The translations under genes were made by a program, and so were the position numbers. Below, in pieces: positions 10,211 through 22,599 of a stretch of 64,000 bases of DNA. Source of the stretch: Salvia splendens (taxonomy: Eukaryota > Streptophyta > Magnoliopsida > Lamiales > Lamiaceae). Positions within the stretch are counted from its first letter, which is position 1. Each line of letters begins with the position of its first letter. The notes beneath the pieces were generated by a model. The model was not told the DNA's origin. It was given only the letters and a program-made list of their open reading frames with translations, and ran no database searches. The stretch covers positions 19,171,883 to 19,235,882 of the forward strand of contig NC_056039.1 in assembly GCF_004379255.2 (NCBI RefSeq). The letters are read 5' to 3'.

Positions 10211-10432
10211 TTTTAGGAATATTTTTATTATTTTCTATATCTATGGAAATAAATAATATTATTTTAATTCCTAGATGATATGGATGAGAATAATTTAATA
10301 GTTTCCTAATATTTATCTAGATTTAAGGAATATTTTTATTATTTTCTATATCTATGGAAATAAATAATATTATTTTGATTCCTAGATGTTATGGATAAGA
10401 ATAATTTAATAGTTTCCTAATATTTATATATC
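10211..10432 (+). repeat. 111 bp tandem duplication
   Basis: GGAATATTTTTATTATTTTC starts at 10216 and again at 10327. Two adjacent units differ at only a few positions (for example ATGATATGGATGAG versus ATGTTATGGATAAG). Confidence 0.9.
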
Positions 10433-10817
10433 TAAGATCCTAAAAATGATAGATATGTATGAATACATTAAATAATGAAATATCTCTTCCTAATCTTGAA
10501 CATGGAATTAACTTGAATTAAATTTTTCATGTCTTATTAAGAATTAAATAATTTATTTTAGACATATCTTATAGTAGACATGAATAAGAATTATATTTTA
10601 GAACAATAATTTCCTAAAGGAAGATACCAATTAATAAAAGATTTAATTATCCAGCAAATTAAATACCAACAGAATTTAATCAAGCTTTTCTCTGCCCTAA
10701 GGTTAAGGATAATTAAAGAAAAACCATAACCCAAATATCTAAGCTATAATTACGAACTCAACGTTTGTATATGGTCTCCACCAATTGGTCTGCAACTTAT
10801 GAAGCTTTTTTCTAATA

Positions 10818-10925
10818 TTATCGCCACCGCACTGTGGGGACAATAATCCTAAGAAATAGCAAGTTCATAAATGTTATCGCCACCTGCTCTGTGGGGACAA
10901 TAATCCTAAGAAACTACGAGATTCA
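10818..10925 (+). repeat. 56 bp tandem duplication in the leader
   Basis: TTATCGCCACC-N-C(A/T)CTGTGGGG occurs at 10818 and 10874; each is followed by ACAATAATCCTAAGAAA. Confidence 0.9.
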
Positions 10926-11266
10926 AAAGTTCACACGGGATTTATGAGATAGCTTGATCTTGTTAGCAGCACATAAGCATTATTATGGGGGTGTGTTGTA
11001 GAAATGAGATTCTGTAATGCTAGATTCGGTGGTCTTGCTTAGGCAACATTAGGCGGCCATGCCACTCTGTGGTCTCTGGACTATTCGTCGGTGTTGTGAC
11101 CTATAAAATTGTAAGATTTTAATGTGTATTGACTTCCTGTGGAGGGTACAAAATTTTAATTTTACAGTTGTAAGATTTTGAAAAGTTTTATGGTAATCAA
11201 ACTTCTTACATAAGTTTATGACAATAGTAAAATACTCTATTTTGCATTGCAAATCAAATCGTCAAT

Positions 11267-12055
11267 ATGTCGTTCAATCCTCTTTCTGTAATTCTCAAAG
11301 AAATCAAACTCAAGGGCCAAAATTACATAGAATGGAAACAAAATTTGGACATCGTTCTTACAGCTGAAGAGTACAACTTTGTGCTCACAACCCTGCGACC
11401 TCCAGTACCGGCGGCTAACGCTGCGGTAGGACTCAGAGATGCACATAGAAAGTGGCATAAGGCGAATGAGATGGCTAAGTGCTACATGTTGGCATCTATG
11501 TCTTCAGTACTCAAGCATCAGCATTCTGCCATGGAAACTGCCACAGAAATTATGCAGAATCTCAAGAATCTTTTTGGTACTCAGAATCGAACGGCTAAGT
11601 CTCAAGCCTTTCGGAGTATCATGTCGAAGACAATGAAGGAGGGCTCGTCTGTGAAGGACCATGTCCTTGAGATGATGGGCCACCTCAACCAGATTGAGGT
11701 GTTGGGAGGGACGATCGATCCCGAGTCCCAGGTAACAATCATCCTTCAAAGTCTTCCCCCTAGCTTCCAGCAGTTCAAGCTCAATTTTGAAATGAACAAA
11801 AAGAATTACACCTTGGAAGAACTATTGACTGAACTTCAGTCAGCAGAGGGCCTTATGGTCCAGGCTAAGGCTGCCATGATGACTTCGGCACCTCGTTCCT
11901 CTGGCTTCAAGCCTAGCAAAGGAAAAAGGAAGGCACCGTACTCAGAATCGGGCAAAGTGGCTAAGGGAAAGAAGAAGAAAAGGGCAAACAAGAAGCCCTC
12001 GGGCCAAACTGATCAAGCTGGCACAGAAGGCGAAAAAGGCCAAAAACTGGGTGGG
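11267..12055 (+). pseudogene. gag: Copia-type gag (UBN2 domain), truncated before its zinc knuckle
   Basis: The ATG at 11267 opens a frame with a copia gag fold: LKGQNYIEWKQNLDIVL near residue 17, KCYMLASMSSVL near 70, and LFGTQNRTAKSQAF, GSSVKDHVLEMMGHLNQIEV and IILQSLPPSFQQFKLNFEMN (about 105-185). A Lys-rich stretch (about 215-250) would precede the zinc knuckle, but the knuckle, protease and everything downstream are missing. From about 12056 the frame runs into an unrelated LTR and ends at 12160. The break looks like an insertion or recombination rather than a point mutation. Confidence 0.85.
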
Positions 12056-12057
12056 TT

Positions 12058-13050
12058 GATCAAGGTGGTGATCAAGCAGTTAGCCGGGGGACCACTGCAT
12101 TCTAGAAGGAAGACACGTGAGGCTGAGGCGCTAGAAGGAGAATCCTCATTCTGTTATTGAAGAACCACGACATTCTAGAAGAAGGACACGTATCAATTGA
12201 TGAGGCGCGCGATCCCAGCAAGGACGAATATTCGCTGTCAAAGTTGTTATCATAGGTGGAGGTTGTGTGAGGAGCTTATAAATAGAGGATGCAGCGCCAT
12301 AATAAAGATCTTCTTCGGCATCTTCTTCCTTCTCCTCGGTTTTAGTTTAGTTTTTTGTCTGTTTCCTGGTTCCAAATTCTTCCCCAGTTCCAAAATAGCC
12401 TAGTTAAATAGTAGAAATGGTCAGTTAGAAAGAGAGCGACCGAAGGGAGCGCGACAGAGAAATCAATATCTGTTCGGCGCCGTCTCAAGTTTCCGACCGA
12501 GGACTTCTCGGTTTATTTCGCTCTCTTACATTCTTGTTTTCTAAACTTGTTAGCTTAGTTAAATTTCATTTTGTTTCATAGTTAAAGACTCTTGCTTGTA
12601 TTCCGCACTCTCCAGTTCTATGTTTGAAATCTTTTATAAAAATAAAAGTTATTTTGTTTCCAGCATCTTGTTTACTGTTCCAGCTAGTTTCGCTTTGAAA
12701 TCCCAGATCAAGTGTTTGAATCTTCATTATGTTGAATGACAGAATGGTTCGTAGTCTCGTAGCATGATTAGGTAGTTAAGTCGTTGTTCCAGTCTGTCGT
12801 TTACTTGGTCCGTTATCTGTTGTTTGCATGATGAGTCCCTTGATCAAGTAGTTAGTTTATATTCTGCCTAGCGTAATCCAGTAGTTTAAAAACTCCCAAC
12901 TTAAAGAGTGGCAGCAGCTAACCCCTGTTCACTATTCACAAACTCAACGCACCAGTTTCTCTGTGGGATCGACCTCGTACTTGCTGCTTTACTGTTAAAG
13001 TAGTGCATGTTTGGGAGTTATAAATGTTTTTTGTGAACGAGAGAGAACGC
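12058..13050 (+). repeat. LTR-like block A of a non-autonomous (Tat/Athila-like) element
   Basis: It holds a TATA box (12277-12284), a transcript-like stretch with AATAAAGATC and pyrimidine-rich CATCTTCTTCC, and near its end GAGTGGCAGCAGCTAACCCC and TCTCTGTGGGATCGACC, a signature of LTR ends in Tat/Athila and related LARD elements. Blocks B (18202), C (22600, inverted) and D (27764/32561, inverted) share it. A 73 bp duplication with ATTCTAGAAG lies at 12098 and 12171. Exact ends and TSD were not found. Confidence 0.6.
12277..12284 (+). promoter_or_regulatory. Putative TATA box in LTR-like block A
   Basis: TATAAATA in the context GGAGCTTATAAATAGAGGA, followed about 30 bp on by a plausible transcript start. 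Confidence 0.5.
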
Positions 13051-13059
13051 CTTGATCAA

Positions 13060-13654
13060 GTGGCAACGACATTTGCTAACTGATCCACCTGGTCGGTTAT
13101 TCTTCCATATAACTTGATCCATCTGCGCGTATTCCCTCGAGATCTGACCAATGCTCCCACTGCCTGAGCCAACGACGCGCACACATGCGCGACACTCTCA
13201 GCCAGGCTGGTTCGGACGGCCAAGACCTTCTGCCTAGGGTTCTCGGCCTGGCCGCTCGTGATGCCTCAGTGGTTCTCGGATGAACTACCACGCCGCGCTA
13301 GCTGCCGCATTGTCGATGTTTCCGGCGAGAACCACCTAGGGTTCGCGGTCTCGGTCGGCGGCGCGCACGAGCCCACGCTTGTCTGCGTGTCGCCCCGTGA
13401 TCGTGAATTCCTTGGCTCCCACTCAATTCGACGACCCTATCTCGATCGCGCGTGGTGCGATCCGTCTTGGCGTGAGCGCCGAAGGATCGCACGTCTCGGA
13501 CGATCAAAAAATTCAAGTTCTTTGATTCGATAGTTCTTGAGTTCATCATGCATAAAATATAAACAAAAACACCAATAACATGCTTCGCAATCAAATAACA
13601 CATGTACACATGAATTTTGTGAAATTTAAATCCAAATAATCGGAGCCAAAGACT
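13060..13654 (-). other. CpG-rich leader of family L, minus strand
   Basis: In reverse orientation this matches the start of 9333 onward (GAACTCAAGAACTATCGAAT, then a CpG-rich stretch with GATCGCACCACGCGCGATCG). ORFs on both strands have no recognisable domain. It lies head-to-head with the leader at 9333-10110. Confidence 0.65.
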
Positions 13655-13667
13655 GGCTCTGATACCA
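13655..13667 (-). promoter_or_regulatory. Primer binding site (initiator tRNA-Met type), inverted
   Basis: GGCTCTGATACCA is the reverse complement of TGGTATCAGAGCC and abuts the inverted LTR after a 2-base spacer. Confidence 0.88.
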
Positions 13668-13669
13668 AT

Positions 13670-15128
13670 TGAAGGGGTACGCACCAGAAGCGTGCGTTCT
13701 AACGATCAAATAAAATTATGATCTATTTAGCAGATTATTTAGAGAAATTCTATTCGCGTAATTTTCACATGTATCATGGTCATAACTTGAATTTAAACAT
13801 GTTTTAGCACAAATAATCCTTAAAACACGCTTGCTGCGGAGTTAGCCAATTTACCACGTTGAGTCACTGAAGAATCGAAGATGGCTCGCGTCTTCTCCAC
13901 GTGAAGATCTTGAGTACTAAACCACGGATCTTCTGAATTGTTCCCGGACTGTAATCTGATATCAGTGTGGGCTGATCTCACCAGAGAACTATGACTTAAA
14001 TAAAGAAGACAGAAATCCTATCTCCCAGAGGAGAGGGAAATCGTCCCCTGGGTGAATAGGGAGCGGGACAAAAATTTTAGAAGAAAATACAAGTGTATTT
14101 TCTGTCTCCTTTATTCTCCTATTTATATTTAGTCACATATTGGGTCCTGTCAGGGATCTATGAAAGAATTTGGATATGACCTCCCCAAATTAGCTTTTTA
14201 CTAATTAAATTGAACTCACAATTTAATATAAGCTTATATTGGAATATTACGAGCAGCCACTAAGGAAGTAATATTGCACTGCCCATCCAATTCTGAAATT
14301 ACAAGTATTCCGGGTTTCCATTTGTTTGTCATCAATTTTCCGCGCTTAAGATAGAAACGTCCATTAATTAATCAATGTCTGCTTTGGACTTAATTAATTA
14401 ACATATTATTATCTCCAAGAGTGGACTTAGCAAGAAACGCTTATTTATTATTCATAGAGTAATCAAACTCCAACTGGCTAGGTTCCGAATAATAAAACCT
14501 TGTTTCGAACTCCTCTTGTGGACGTTATCAAACGAGACTCACCTCGCGCACGATTCAGTATAATAGCAATCCTAGCACAGCTAGATATTAATCACCACTA
14601 CCCAATATATTAGGATTCTTGAGTTGCGAAAAACCCGCACCTTTTGGTAAGTCAAATTTGTGCATAATCAATACCGTACGCTCAATGCTAACATACATTG
14701 ATTAAGAAATTAATTATCAAGACCTCGTCTTTCAGTAGATAGCATAAAGACTCGTCTTGCTGTTAGATCCAATTCAGTGTTATACCACACCAATGCCATC
14801 TTATTTCAGTAAGGCTTAGAAATATGCGGACTGACATTGCAACCTTTCACGATAGGTAGTCTAGGCCTATCTAGGGTGTGAAATTCTTATTTTTCTTTGT
14901 TCAGAACTGATCGTGTTACCTTAAAGCGGACGACGCCCATAACCGGTCTACTAAAACAAAGACTTAGACTTTGTTACGTTGTTTATACATTTAAGTATGC
15001 AATAAACATCCATTAAATGTAAAATATAACAACATTATGACAAAAATAATCTGTTTCAATCCTTTGGAAAATAACATATAGAGTTTTACAGTATTCAATC
15101 ACTCGATAGACCGATACAGCACCGAACC
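13670..15128 (-). repeat. LTR of family L, minus strand
   Basis: It starts TGAAGGGGTACGC next to the PBS. It is alignable by eye with the plus-strand fragment at 8847-9317 and with the solo LTR at 26266-27650. Shared blocks are CTTCTCCACGTGAAGATC, ATTAATTAATTAA-rich segments, GACCTCGTCTTTCAGTA and CAACCTTTCACGATAGGTAG. The right end is eroded, so 15128 is approximate. 15129-15206 holds nothing recognisable and continues into 18202 across the solo LTR. Confidence 0.75.
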
Positions 15129-15206
15129 TTAAAAAAATAGAAAACTTGTGAGAATCGTTTAGAATTCAGAAATTGTAATCGGATTGGAATTATTGATGAG
15201 TGTATG

Positions 15207-18201
15207 TGTCACGGCCGCCCTTACTAAGGATAGCAAAGAAGGGGAAATCGTGACTAGGGGAGGAACTAAGAAACGGGGAAGAAAATGGGAAACAATATGA
15301 GACGACATTTAACACAAAGCTCGACTAAACTTCAAGAGAAAATATTCTAAGGTATTACATGGTTAAGCAGCGGATTAATGTCTCAAGGTACTTAAACTCA
15401 TAAAACAGTATGGAGTAAAACAAAAGACTTTTAGAAAAACAATTTCAAACAAGGCAGCGGAAATAAATTATCTAAAGAGAGTCATAGGAAGACGCCCATG
15501 TATGCAGACACGACGCAACCATGAATTCTTAAAGCCCGACTCAACATCCGCCACAACATCCAGCTCAACCTGCACATAGGGAAAACACATGCAGGGCTGA
15601 GTACTTAATATACTCAGTGGGCTCATGCCGAAAACATTTGATAGAGTTATGTCATCCATACCATAGTGAACTCGAGTTTTACATTTAGAAAAGAAATATC
15701 ATCGAGTATCACAAAAACAGTTTCGTAGCCTGGCTAGGCAAAACAATCTCCCCACTTTCTCAACAACCAATCATTCACATCCTCTTACCATAGTGCGACG
15801 AAAGTGTGGCCACACTTTTCTCCCACGAGACCGGCCGACTAGCAAGGACGGCTCACGATCCCCTCTGTGTACATAGCCTGATAGGGTTTGCGGCCCTACT
15901 CAGACCCGAATTCGTCTAACATAGCCCTATAGCCTAATGGAACAAGCTCAACAAACTAGGCATCAGGCAACAATCTCATCATCAAAACAAACATGGCATG
16001 ACATAACACTTTAAACCACCCTTATTTCACCATAATCATACTTTTGAGAGCGTAAAAGAGTTTAGTAAAAGGAAGCCCACCTCGCTTGCTTATACCACAC
16101 AGTTCACAACTTAAATGCAACCCTTGCTCTTAGTACCCACGTACGCACAACAACCCTTTTCAACATCATAACACATAATACAATTTAGTTTTCTATCAAC
16201 ATATTAATCATGCATGCCCTATCGTTCCTTTCATTGTTTTCTCACATTGCCCATCCTAATCATTTACCATCATAACCGTAGCGTTTCCTTTAGCATACAT
16301 CAACGTGCAACACATAACATAATCACATCATAGGATAGGTTCCTTACTCACACATGTATCATGTTCTTCATTCAAAAGTTGTCAACGAAGAGTATTTCAA
16401 CAAAACATAATCTGACAGAACAGCGCAGTCTTTTTGTAAAAATCATTAAAATTCCATCCGATAATATTTGAAACTAAATTTTGATCACCACACAGTAGAC
16501 ACATAAAGGTTCATCCAGTTAAAAATTAAAACCAAAATCGTGTCTTTTGATCAGTCAAAACGAAAGCAAAATTCACTAGACGGAACACAAATTCTGGAAG
16601 GACTGCGCAGTTCTAATGAAAAATTTGTTAAATATTCGTCCGTCATTAATTGAAGCTGAAATTTTGACACAACGCAGAAGACACCTAAAGCTTCACCCGG
16701 TTAAAAATTTGCTTAAAAAAGAGACTGTTTGATTGGTCAAAAACTCGTCGGAACCTACTGTCCGTACACCACAGTTTTCATGTTCAACCTTCACAAACCC
16801 TCGTTTGTCTATCATACATTCACACATACATATTCATGCTTCAAAAATGAAATTACAACCATGCTTTCCTAATCACACATAACATTCACAAAGATTCATC
16901 CACGTACTTACACACACACGTACATACACGCACATACACACATATTCTTGTGCAACCATCCTTCACAACCAATTAATTTTTAGGTTTACGATTCTCCACT
17001 CAACTATGTGCATGAGGGGTTCAAGAATCATGGATTCAATGATAAGAAGGGGAAAAGTGGATCAAAAATTATACCTTTCTCTTGGAAACAATCAGTAGGA
17101 ATGACAATTGGTTGATTCTTATGGATCTTTGAGTTTCCAACTCCAAAACGTAGCAAGGACGAAGAATTGGTGGAGGATTGAGTGAGAGGGAGAAGAGGCG
17201 TGTGGGAGGAGAAGGAGAGGGAGGGAGGCGTGTGAAATGGGGCTAGGGTTAGGGTTTTTTTCCTTTTTACACTCTAGGATTAATTCCACACTTAAATAAA
17301 ACAATTAAAATTGTGGGAGAATAAAATAGAGGCCAATGAATAAGTTCCATAATTAAATAAAATAGGTGTATAGTTTGGGGGAGGGGTTTTCAAAATTTTG
17401 GTTATTTAATTAGCATAGAAATTGATTTGGTATTTACTTGGAGAGAAATATACTCACAAAATAGGTAAAAAGATATTGAGTATCCCACAAATACATCAAC
17501 AAGACAATTTAAAAATCTCCAAGTAGGAAAGGAGGGAGGGGGCGTGTACTATGGGGAGTACTTAAGAAAAATATTTAAATCCTCAAATAAAATAGTTATA
17601 GGATTTAAATTTGGTAATTTTTTTGTAGGAAAAGACTCCCATAAAATAGGTAACAAACAAATTAATCCCCCAAAGAAAATTATAGGTATAAGGGGCGAAA
17701 ATTTTGAGGTCTTAAAGAAGGAAAGAGTCAAATCCTAATTAAAATAGGATATGGAGAGATTTAATTGAATTTTAATTCAAGTAAGGAAATAAGTAAAGTA
17801 CCAATTAAATTTACAAAAATAATTTATTCTCCTAATTCATAGGAGCTTTCGAAAATGCCAAGAGATGGGCAAGGGATCGAAAATTATGTAGAATAATATT
17901 GTGATAATTTGGTTTGGATTTAATTTGGATATTACAGTTAATTAAATCCAAGAGAGAAAATACTATTTGCAATAAATAGGAGGGCTGAAAATTCTAATAA
18001 AATGGCTAGAACAAAAATGCATGATCCCATTTAATTAAATTCACACATTGAAAAAATAAATCACATTATCTTCCATAACTCGCAACAACCAAAATCACAT
18101 GATTACTCGATCACATAGAAAATCAAATTCCACAAACGAATTTCCCAATCAATATCCACATTAATAAAACAAAAGAAGTAACAAAATTTCAGGGTGCTAC
18201 A
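15207..18201 (-). mobile_element. Solo gypsy LTR, minus strand
   Basis: It begins TGTCACGGCCGCCC and ends GGGTGCTACA, flanked by GTATG and GTAAG, a TSD with one mismatch. It carries the family blocks: the GTGTGGCCACAC palindrome, the GGAAGCCCACCTCG block and two ~182 bp spaced CAGCGCAG/CTGCGCAG cores (16412-16428, 16594-16610). No PBS, polypurine tract or coding remnant flanks it. It most likely formed by LTR-LTR recombination that removed the internal region. Confidence 0.88.
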
Positions 18202-19850
18202 GTAAGACTAGAGAAATGTCTTGACGATTGAGCGATCGGTGTTCGAAAGTTAGTCCTTCATATTATGGGGAAATATTAGTTGAAGTCGATGCTTGCTTCT
18301 GTCGCCGAATTTGAGAGTAAATTTTTCCAGCTAGGGAGGCGGAAGATTGGGCGCCGTGGTTGAGAGATGAAGCCCTACGCCTCTCTATATATAGAAAGCC
18401 CAGCGCGAGTAGGAGGGGGGTCGACGAGGTCCACGGTTTGCATCTTAGGAATTCAGCTCTCTACTAGGGCTGAAATGGAAGCTCGTTTCACTTCATTTTG
18501 ATGACTTCTTTCGCACACACACTTGGTTCCTGTTCTAGTCTAGTTTAGTGTTGTTTTGGGTGTTGGTTTTTATTACTTAACTTGCTTTAGTTTTGTAATT
18601 CCGCTTCGAGAAGGAGCGATGGAACAATTTCCAGTTTCTTTTGTCTACTTTTAGTTTATGTTTTGTTGCAAACTCTCGACCTTTGGATCCATTAATTCTA
18701 GTGTTATGATCTCAATTCTCGTTGCAATGCTCTATTATTATGCATGAATTCTCTGATCCGTGTTTGATTTCCTATTTTTGATGCATATCTTAGCTAATAT
18801 GTTTTATTGCGGTTTGATGTGGGTGGATCTGAGTCTTCGATTCATATTTTGTCTAGTTGCGAAGACTATTATGGATGTAGTGTTTTAGGATGTTGAGATC
18901 TGATAGATGCGTTGAAATTTTTGCATGATCATGGGTTAGTTTCTAATTTACGTGAGCGTAGTTTAGTTCTCAAGGCATATTTAAATTTACAAGTTGTTAT
19001 GATAAGATTTGTTGTTCATGATTGTTCAGATCTATTTATGTTCTGTATTTTCTGTTGATTCCGTGAAGAAGATGAAGTTGTTAGGAAAGTTTTACTATAT
19101 ACTCCCTCCGTCCGGCATTAGGAGTCCCAATTGACCATTTTCATCCGTCCAGCATTAGGAGTCCCGGTTAGACATTTCCATATAAAATGAAATAAAAATA
19201 TTATAAAATAAAACACTAAAAAGCACAAGTAAAAACACATCTAAAGAATAAAGGAAATAATAATGCAAATGGGTCCCACATTACATTATCACACACTTTA
19301 ATTATTACTCATTCAAATATTTCTTAAAACCCGCACCCAACTCAACCGGAACTCCTAATGCCGGAGGGAGGGAGTAGTACGTTTTGCAGGAGACTGACAG
19401 TCGTCCACTTTAGTCGGTTTGTCCATTTTAGGAAATTGCATGATGAGCTGATCAAGAAGATTTTATTCCGTTCAGCAAGTGGATCACTTTAGTTAGTTTA
19501 GTCTCTCAAGTCAAGAATCTCAACTTAACCCACCGTAGTGAAGCGTGGCAGCAGCCATCCCATTCGTGTCCTTGACCAATGTAAAACACATCATCTCTGT
19601 GAGATCGATCCTTACTTCCGTATACTAGTTAATAGTATTGTGGGTTAAGGTTTTCAAAGTGCTTTTGAGCTCTCACTCAAGTCGGATCTGACTTAGGTTA
19701 ACCAGTCTGAATCTCCACTGGATCCACTCACCGGCATTTTGTAGGGAGAAGACATACTCCTGGCCAGCTGGATCAGTTTGATGATTTAACTTGAGTAGTC
19801 CAATGACAGCAAAAGAGCAAGCAGAAGTCCACAAGCCCTTTCAAATATAT
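18202..19850 (+). repeat. LTR-like block B, non-autonomous element
   Basis: It shares GTGGCAGCAGC, CTCTGTGAGATCGATCC and CTTCCGTATACTA with block C (22600) and the general signature of A and D. A TATA-like TATATATA is at 18386-18393. A Stowaway element splits it at 19102-19374, and its left end is probably in 15129-15206, beyond the gypsy solo LTR. No TSD was found for the whole. Confidence 0.55.
19102..19374. mobile_element. Stowaway (Tc1/mariner-type) MITE
   Basis: Terminal inverted repeats start CTCCCTCCGTCCGGCATTAG and end CTAATGCCGGAGGGAGGGAG, with a TA dinucleotide on each side. Its 273 bp length and lack of coding capacity are typical of Stowaway elements. Confidence 0.95.
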
Positions 19851-19906
19851 ACATGTAAAATCGATGAAATTTGTGATTAAATATAAACATATGTAGGCAG
19901 GTTTAT

Positions 19907-22176
19907 GTTAAGATGACAACACTTATTATAATGACACCATATCACTAATTATGACCATTAGATATATGGATCCTGTGATATACAAACCGCCACATGGCAT
20001 AATAATTATAATACAAAAAGTATGTGATTAGGCGTAAAGGGGTATTGAAGGTATGCCACCAAAATCTGATTTGGACGGTTTTATTCTTCCATAAATTCAA
20101 GCAATTAAGAGTATGGTAGATAAGGTAAGTTATTATTCTTCCTAATATTACGGCATGTACATTATATTTTGTAAAAATTATAGATTTATTTTTCTTATAA
20201 TGTCGATTATGTGATTTCCTTTATTTCTTTACCCAAAATTTTTCAGATGCATGATATTATTTTAAACATTATCGTAGTGTTACCTTATTCTATTCATAAC
20301 AATATTGGAACGTTATTTATTGAATATTGCATTTTACATCTATATGGTTTGCATATTGCATACACATTATTATTCTTCCTAATATTACGGCATGTACATT
20401 ATATTTTGTAAAAATTATAGATTTATTTCTCTTATAATGTCGATTATGTGATTTCCTTTATTTCTTTACCCATAATTTTTTAGATGCATGATATTATTTT
20501 AAACATTATCGTAGTGTTCGGTTCCATACTTTTTTGTTAGCGTATACAGTATGCCTACCATATTGCAGTGTAATGTCTTGGAATTTGCTTGTTACTAAAT
20601 TAAGATTTGCATACTACATAATATTATTTTGTTAATTCCAAATTTCACTTAATTTCATGATAGTACAGAATATGACTACCAGATTGCCACTCAATTTCTT
20701 GGTAATACAGAATATGACTTCCAGATTGCATAGTATTGTGTTGAGTATTGCTTTATGATGAAATAATATTTACATGTGATTTATGAATACTTCATATTTG
20801 AAGTTTAATTTTTTTTAATACGTGCAGTGCAACGCATTACAATACTAAAGAGTCTGCATTATATACAGCTTGTTATTGCATTAATCATGAAATAATTATT
20901 GTAGAGTTTACATTACATAGAAATATTATTGAAATAGAAAAATACATTGACTTCCATCTATCACATATAAATGTAACAAATTTGATCCACAGCAAGTCAT
21001 CATATTCTTCGATTTCCATAAACCTGCAAAACAAAAAACAAAAAACAAAAATCAATTGAATTTTATTATAAACATGTGCAATGTATAGTTTTAATTTTCA
21101 AATATTACATTCCATACCCAACATAATGCCCATTAATATGCAATTACATATACTTTGGAAAGCAAGATCACTATACCAAATATGATGCAAATTCCTATAA
21201 AGAAGATAACTAATTATAATGTGAGATTTTGAAAAGCAAGCAATTACATTGAAGAGAATGCAAAATCTTATAAAGAAACAAGCAATTTTTTTATTGTAAT
21301 TACGAAGGTACCTAACATCGACCCAAAAATCAGAGCAGCAACACTTCCATGATTATCAAGCAATTACGAAGGAATAAGCAAGCAATTATCAAACAAAATA
21401 CAGGCAGGCAATTCGCATTGATTGAACAATTTTTCAGATTTGCAAAACACCACAACTGAAAACACAGGGACCAAAATATCAAAATATGCCGAACCAAGTC
21501 CCAACAATGGCAAAAATCGACCTAAAAATAGCACCAACTAAACGACGTAGTTAAAATAGATAGCCACCCAATCTTTCGACAACAAAAACAGAGAAGCAAC
21601 ACCTCTAGTATTATCAAGCAATTACCAAGGAAAATGCAAGCAATTATAACATACACTAAAAAACCACAACAAAAAACATAACGATGAAAACACCAAAATA
21701 AGAATGGAGATGCAAAACCAAGCCCCGGTGACGGCGAAATGGTCCTAAAAATCGTATGTGATGCTGAACCCCTTCAACTGTTGCAACAGCCAAAATCGAG
21801 CAAAAATCGTCAAAATCCATTTCTCTAGATGAACTACTGCACGGTGTCAACAATGGAGCAGTAGAACTCAATCGATTTGAGGAACTAGGGTTCCTGGATT
21901 TGAAAACTAGAGATTAGTTGGACAGGAGAGAGTAATGAAATTGGAAGAGAACGAGTCGGTTTCTGGAATTAATTTGATCCGCTCTAATGGGATTTTCCAA
22001 ATCTGATGCAAATCAAATTAGAATAGATTGACAGAAATACCCCGGCCAACAATATCCACTACGTTAAATAGCAATCCGGACTCTATTTCTACAAATCAAT
22101 CTGATGCGTCTATATAAGAGATCCAAGGGCTAGGATTAGTGGTATGGTGTCACTCTAAAGATGGTGGTACCCTAAT
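19907..22176. mobile_element. Candidate non-coding Mutator-like element with long imperfect TIRs
   Basis: The left end (AATGACACCATATCACTAAT, from about 19940) resembles the inverted right end (AGTGACACCATACCACTAAT, near 22150). The similarity continues inward through GGGGTATT and ATCTGATTTGG. Between them lie AT-rich DNA, a 237 bp-period duplication, a diverged ~260 bp repeat (21332 and 21594) and a short minus-strand ORF (21820-21656). That ORF follows a 5'UTR-like stretch but has no recognisable domain; it might be a captured gene start. No transposase and no 9 bp TSD were found, so the class is inferred from TIR length only. Confidence 0.45.
20130..20521 (+). repeat. 237 bp-period direct duplication (about 155 bp matched)
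   Basis: The block beginning TTATTATTCTTCCTAATATT at 20130 recurs at 20367 with about four changes through TTATCGTAGTGTT. The interval between the copies is unique. Confidence 0.92.
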
Positions 22177-22369
22177 GCTCCCCTATATAGGCAAACATCT
22201 GCGGAGCATTGCAAGGCTGAATATCCAATATTTATCCAATATTGCCTGTGGGTATTAGCTGAGTTTGTTGTCATTGGTATTGTGAGCATCAGTCTTAATT
22301 AATCCATATTAGTATTATTTATTTTATTTTATATATTCAATTTTATACTAATATTTAAATATTATTCCC

Positions 22370-22585
22370 TCTGTCCACGAAAAATAGAGCACACTTACCA
22401 ATTTTGGTTGTCCACGAAAAATAGAGTACATTTAATAAAGGAAAGTTTTCAACAACTTCTCTCTTACTTTTTTTCATTTGTCTCTTACTAATAATATGGA
22501 TCTCACATTCTACTAACACTACTTTTCTCCTACTTTTTCCCCTTCTCTCTTACTAATAATATGAATCTCACATTGCACTAACACT
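22370..22585. mobile_element. Truncated Stowaway-like MITE
   Basis: One end (TTCCCTCTGTCCACGAAAAA) is clear, and CCACGAAAAATAGAG is repeated inside. The second inverted end is missing. A short duplication of the CTCTCTTACTAATAATATG phrase lies within. Confidence 0.55.
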
Positions 22586-22599
22586 ACTTGAAGCAGCAT

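Larger units (their letters stand above)
10111..11266 (+). other. AT-rich leader before the copia-type gag, with two tandem duplications
   Basis: A sudden switch to AT-rich sequence holds two local duplications (10211-10432 and 10818-10925). No ORF with a domain is seen. Its position between PBS and gag suggests it belongs to the same element, but a chimera of several insertions is possible. Confidence 0.5.

Noticed and set aside
9384..10216. Overlapping ORFs in the CpG-rich leader
   Set aside because: Low-complexity Arg/Ala/Ser translations on both strands with no domain; the high GC content lacks stop codons by chance.
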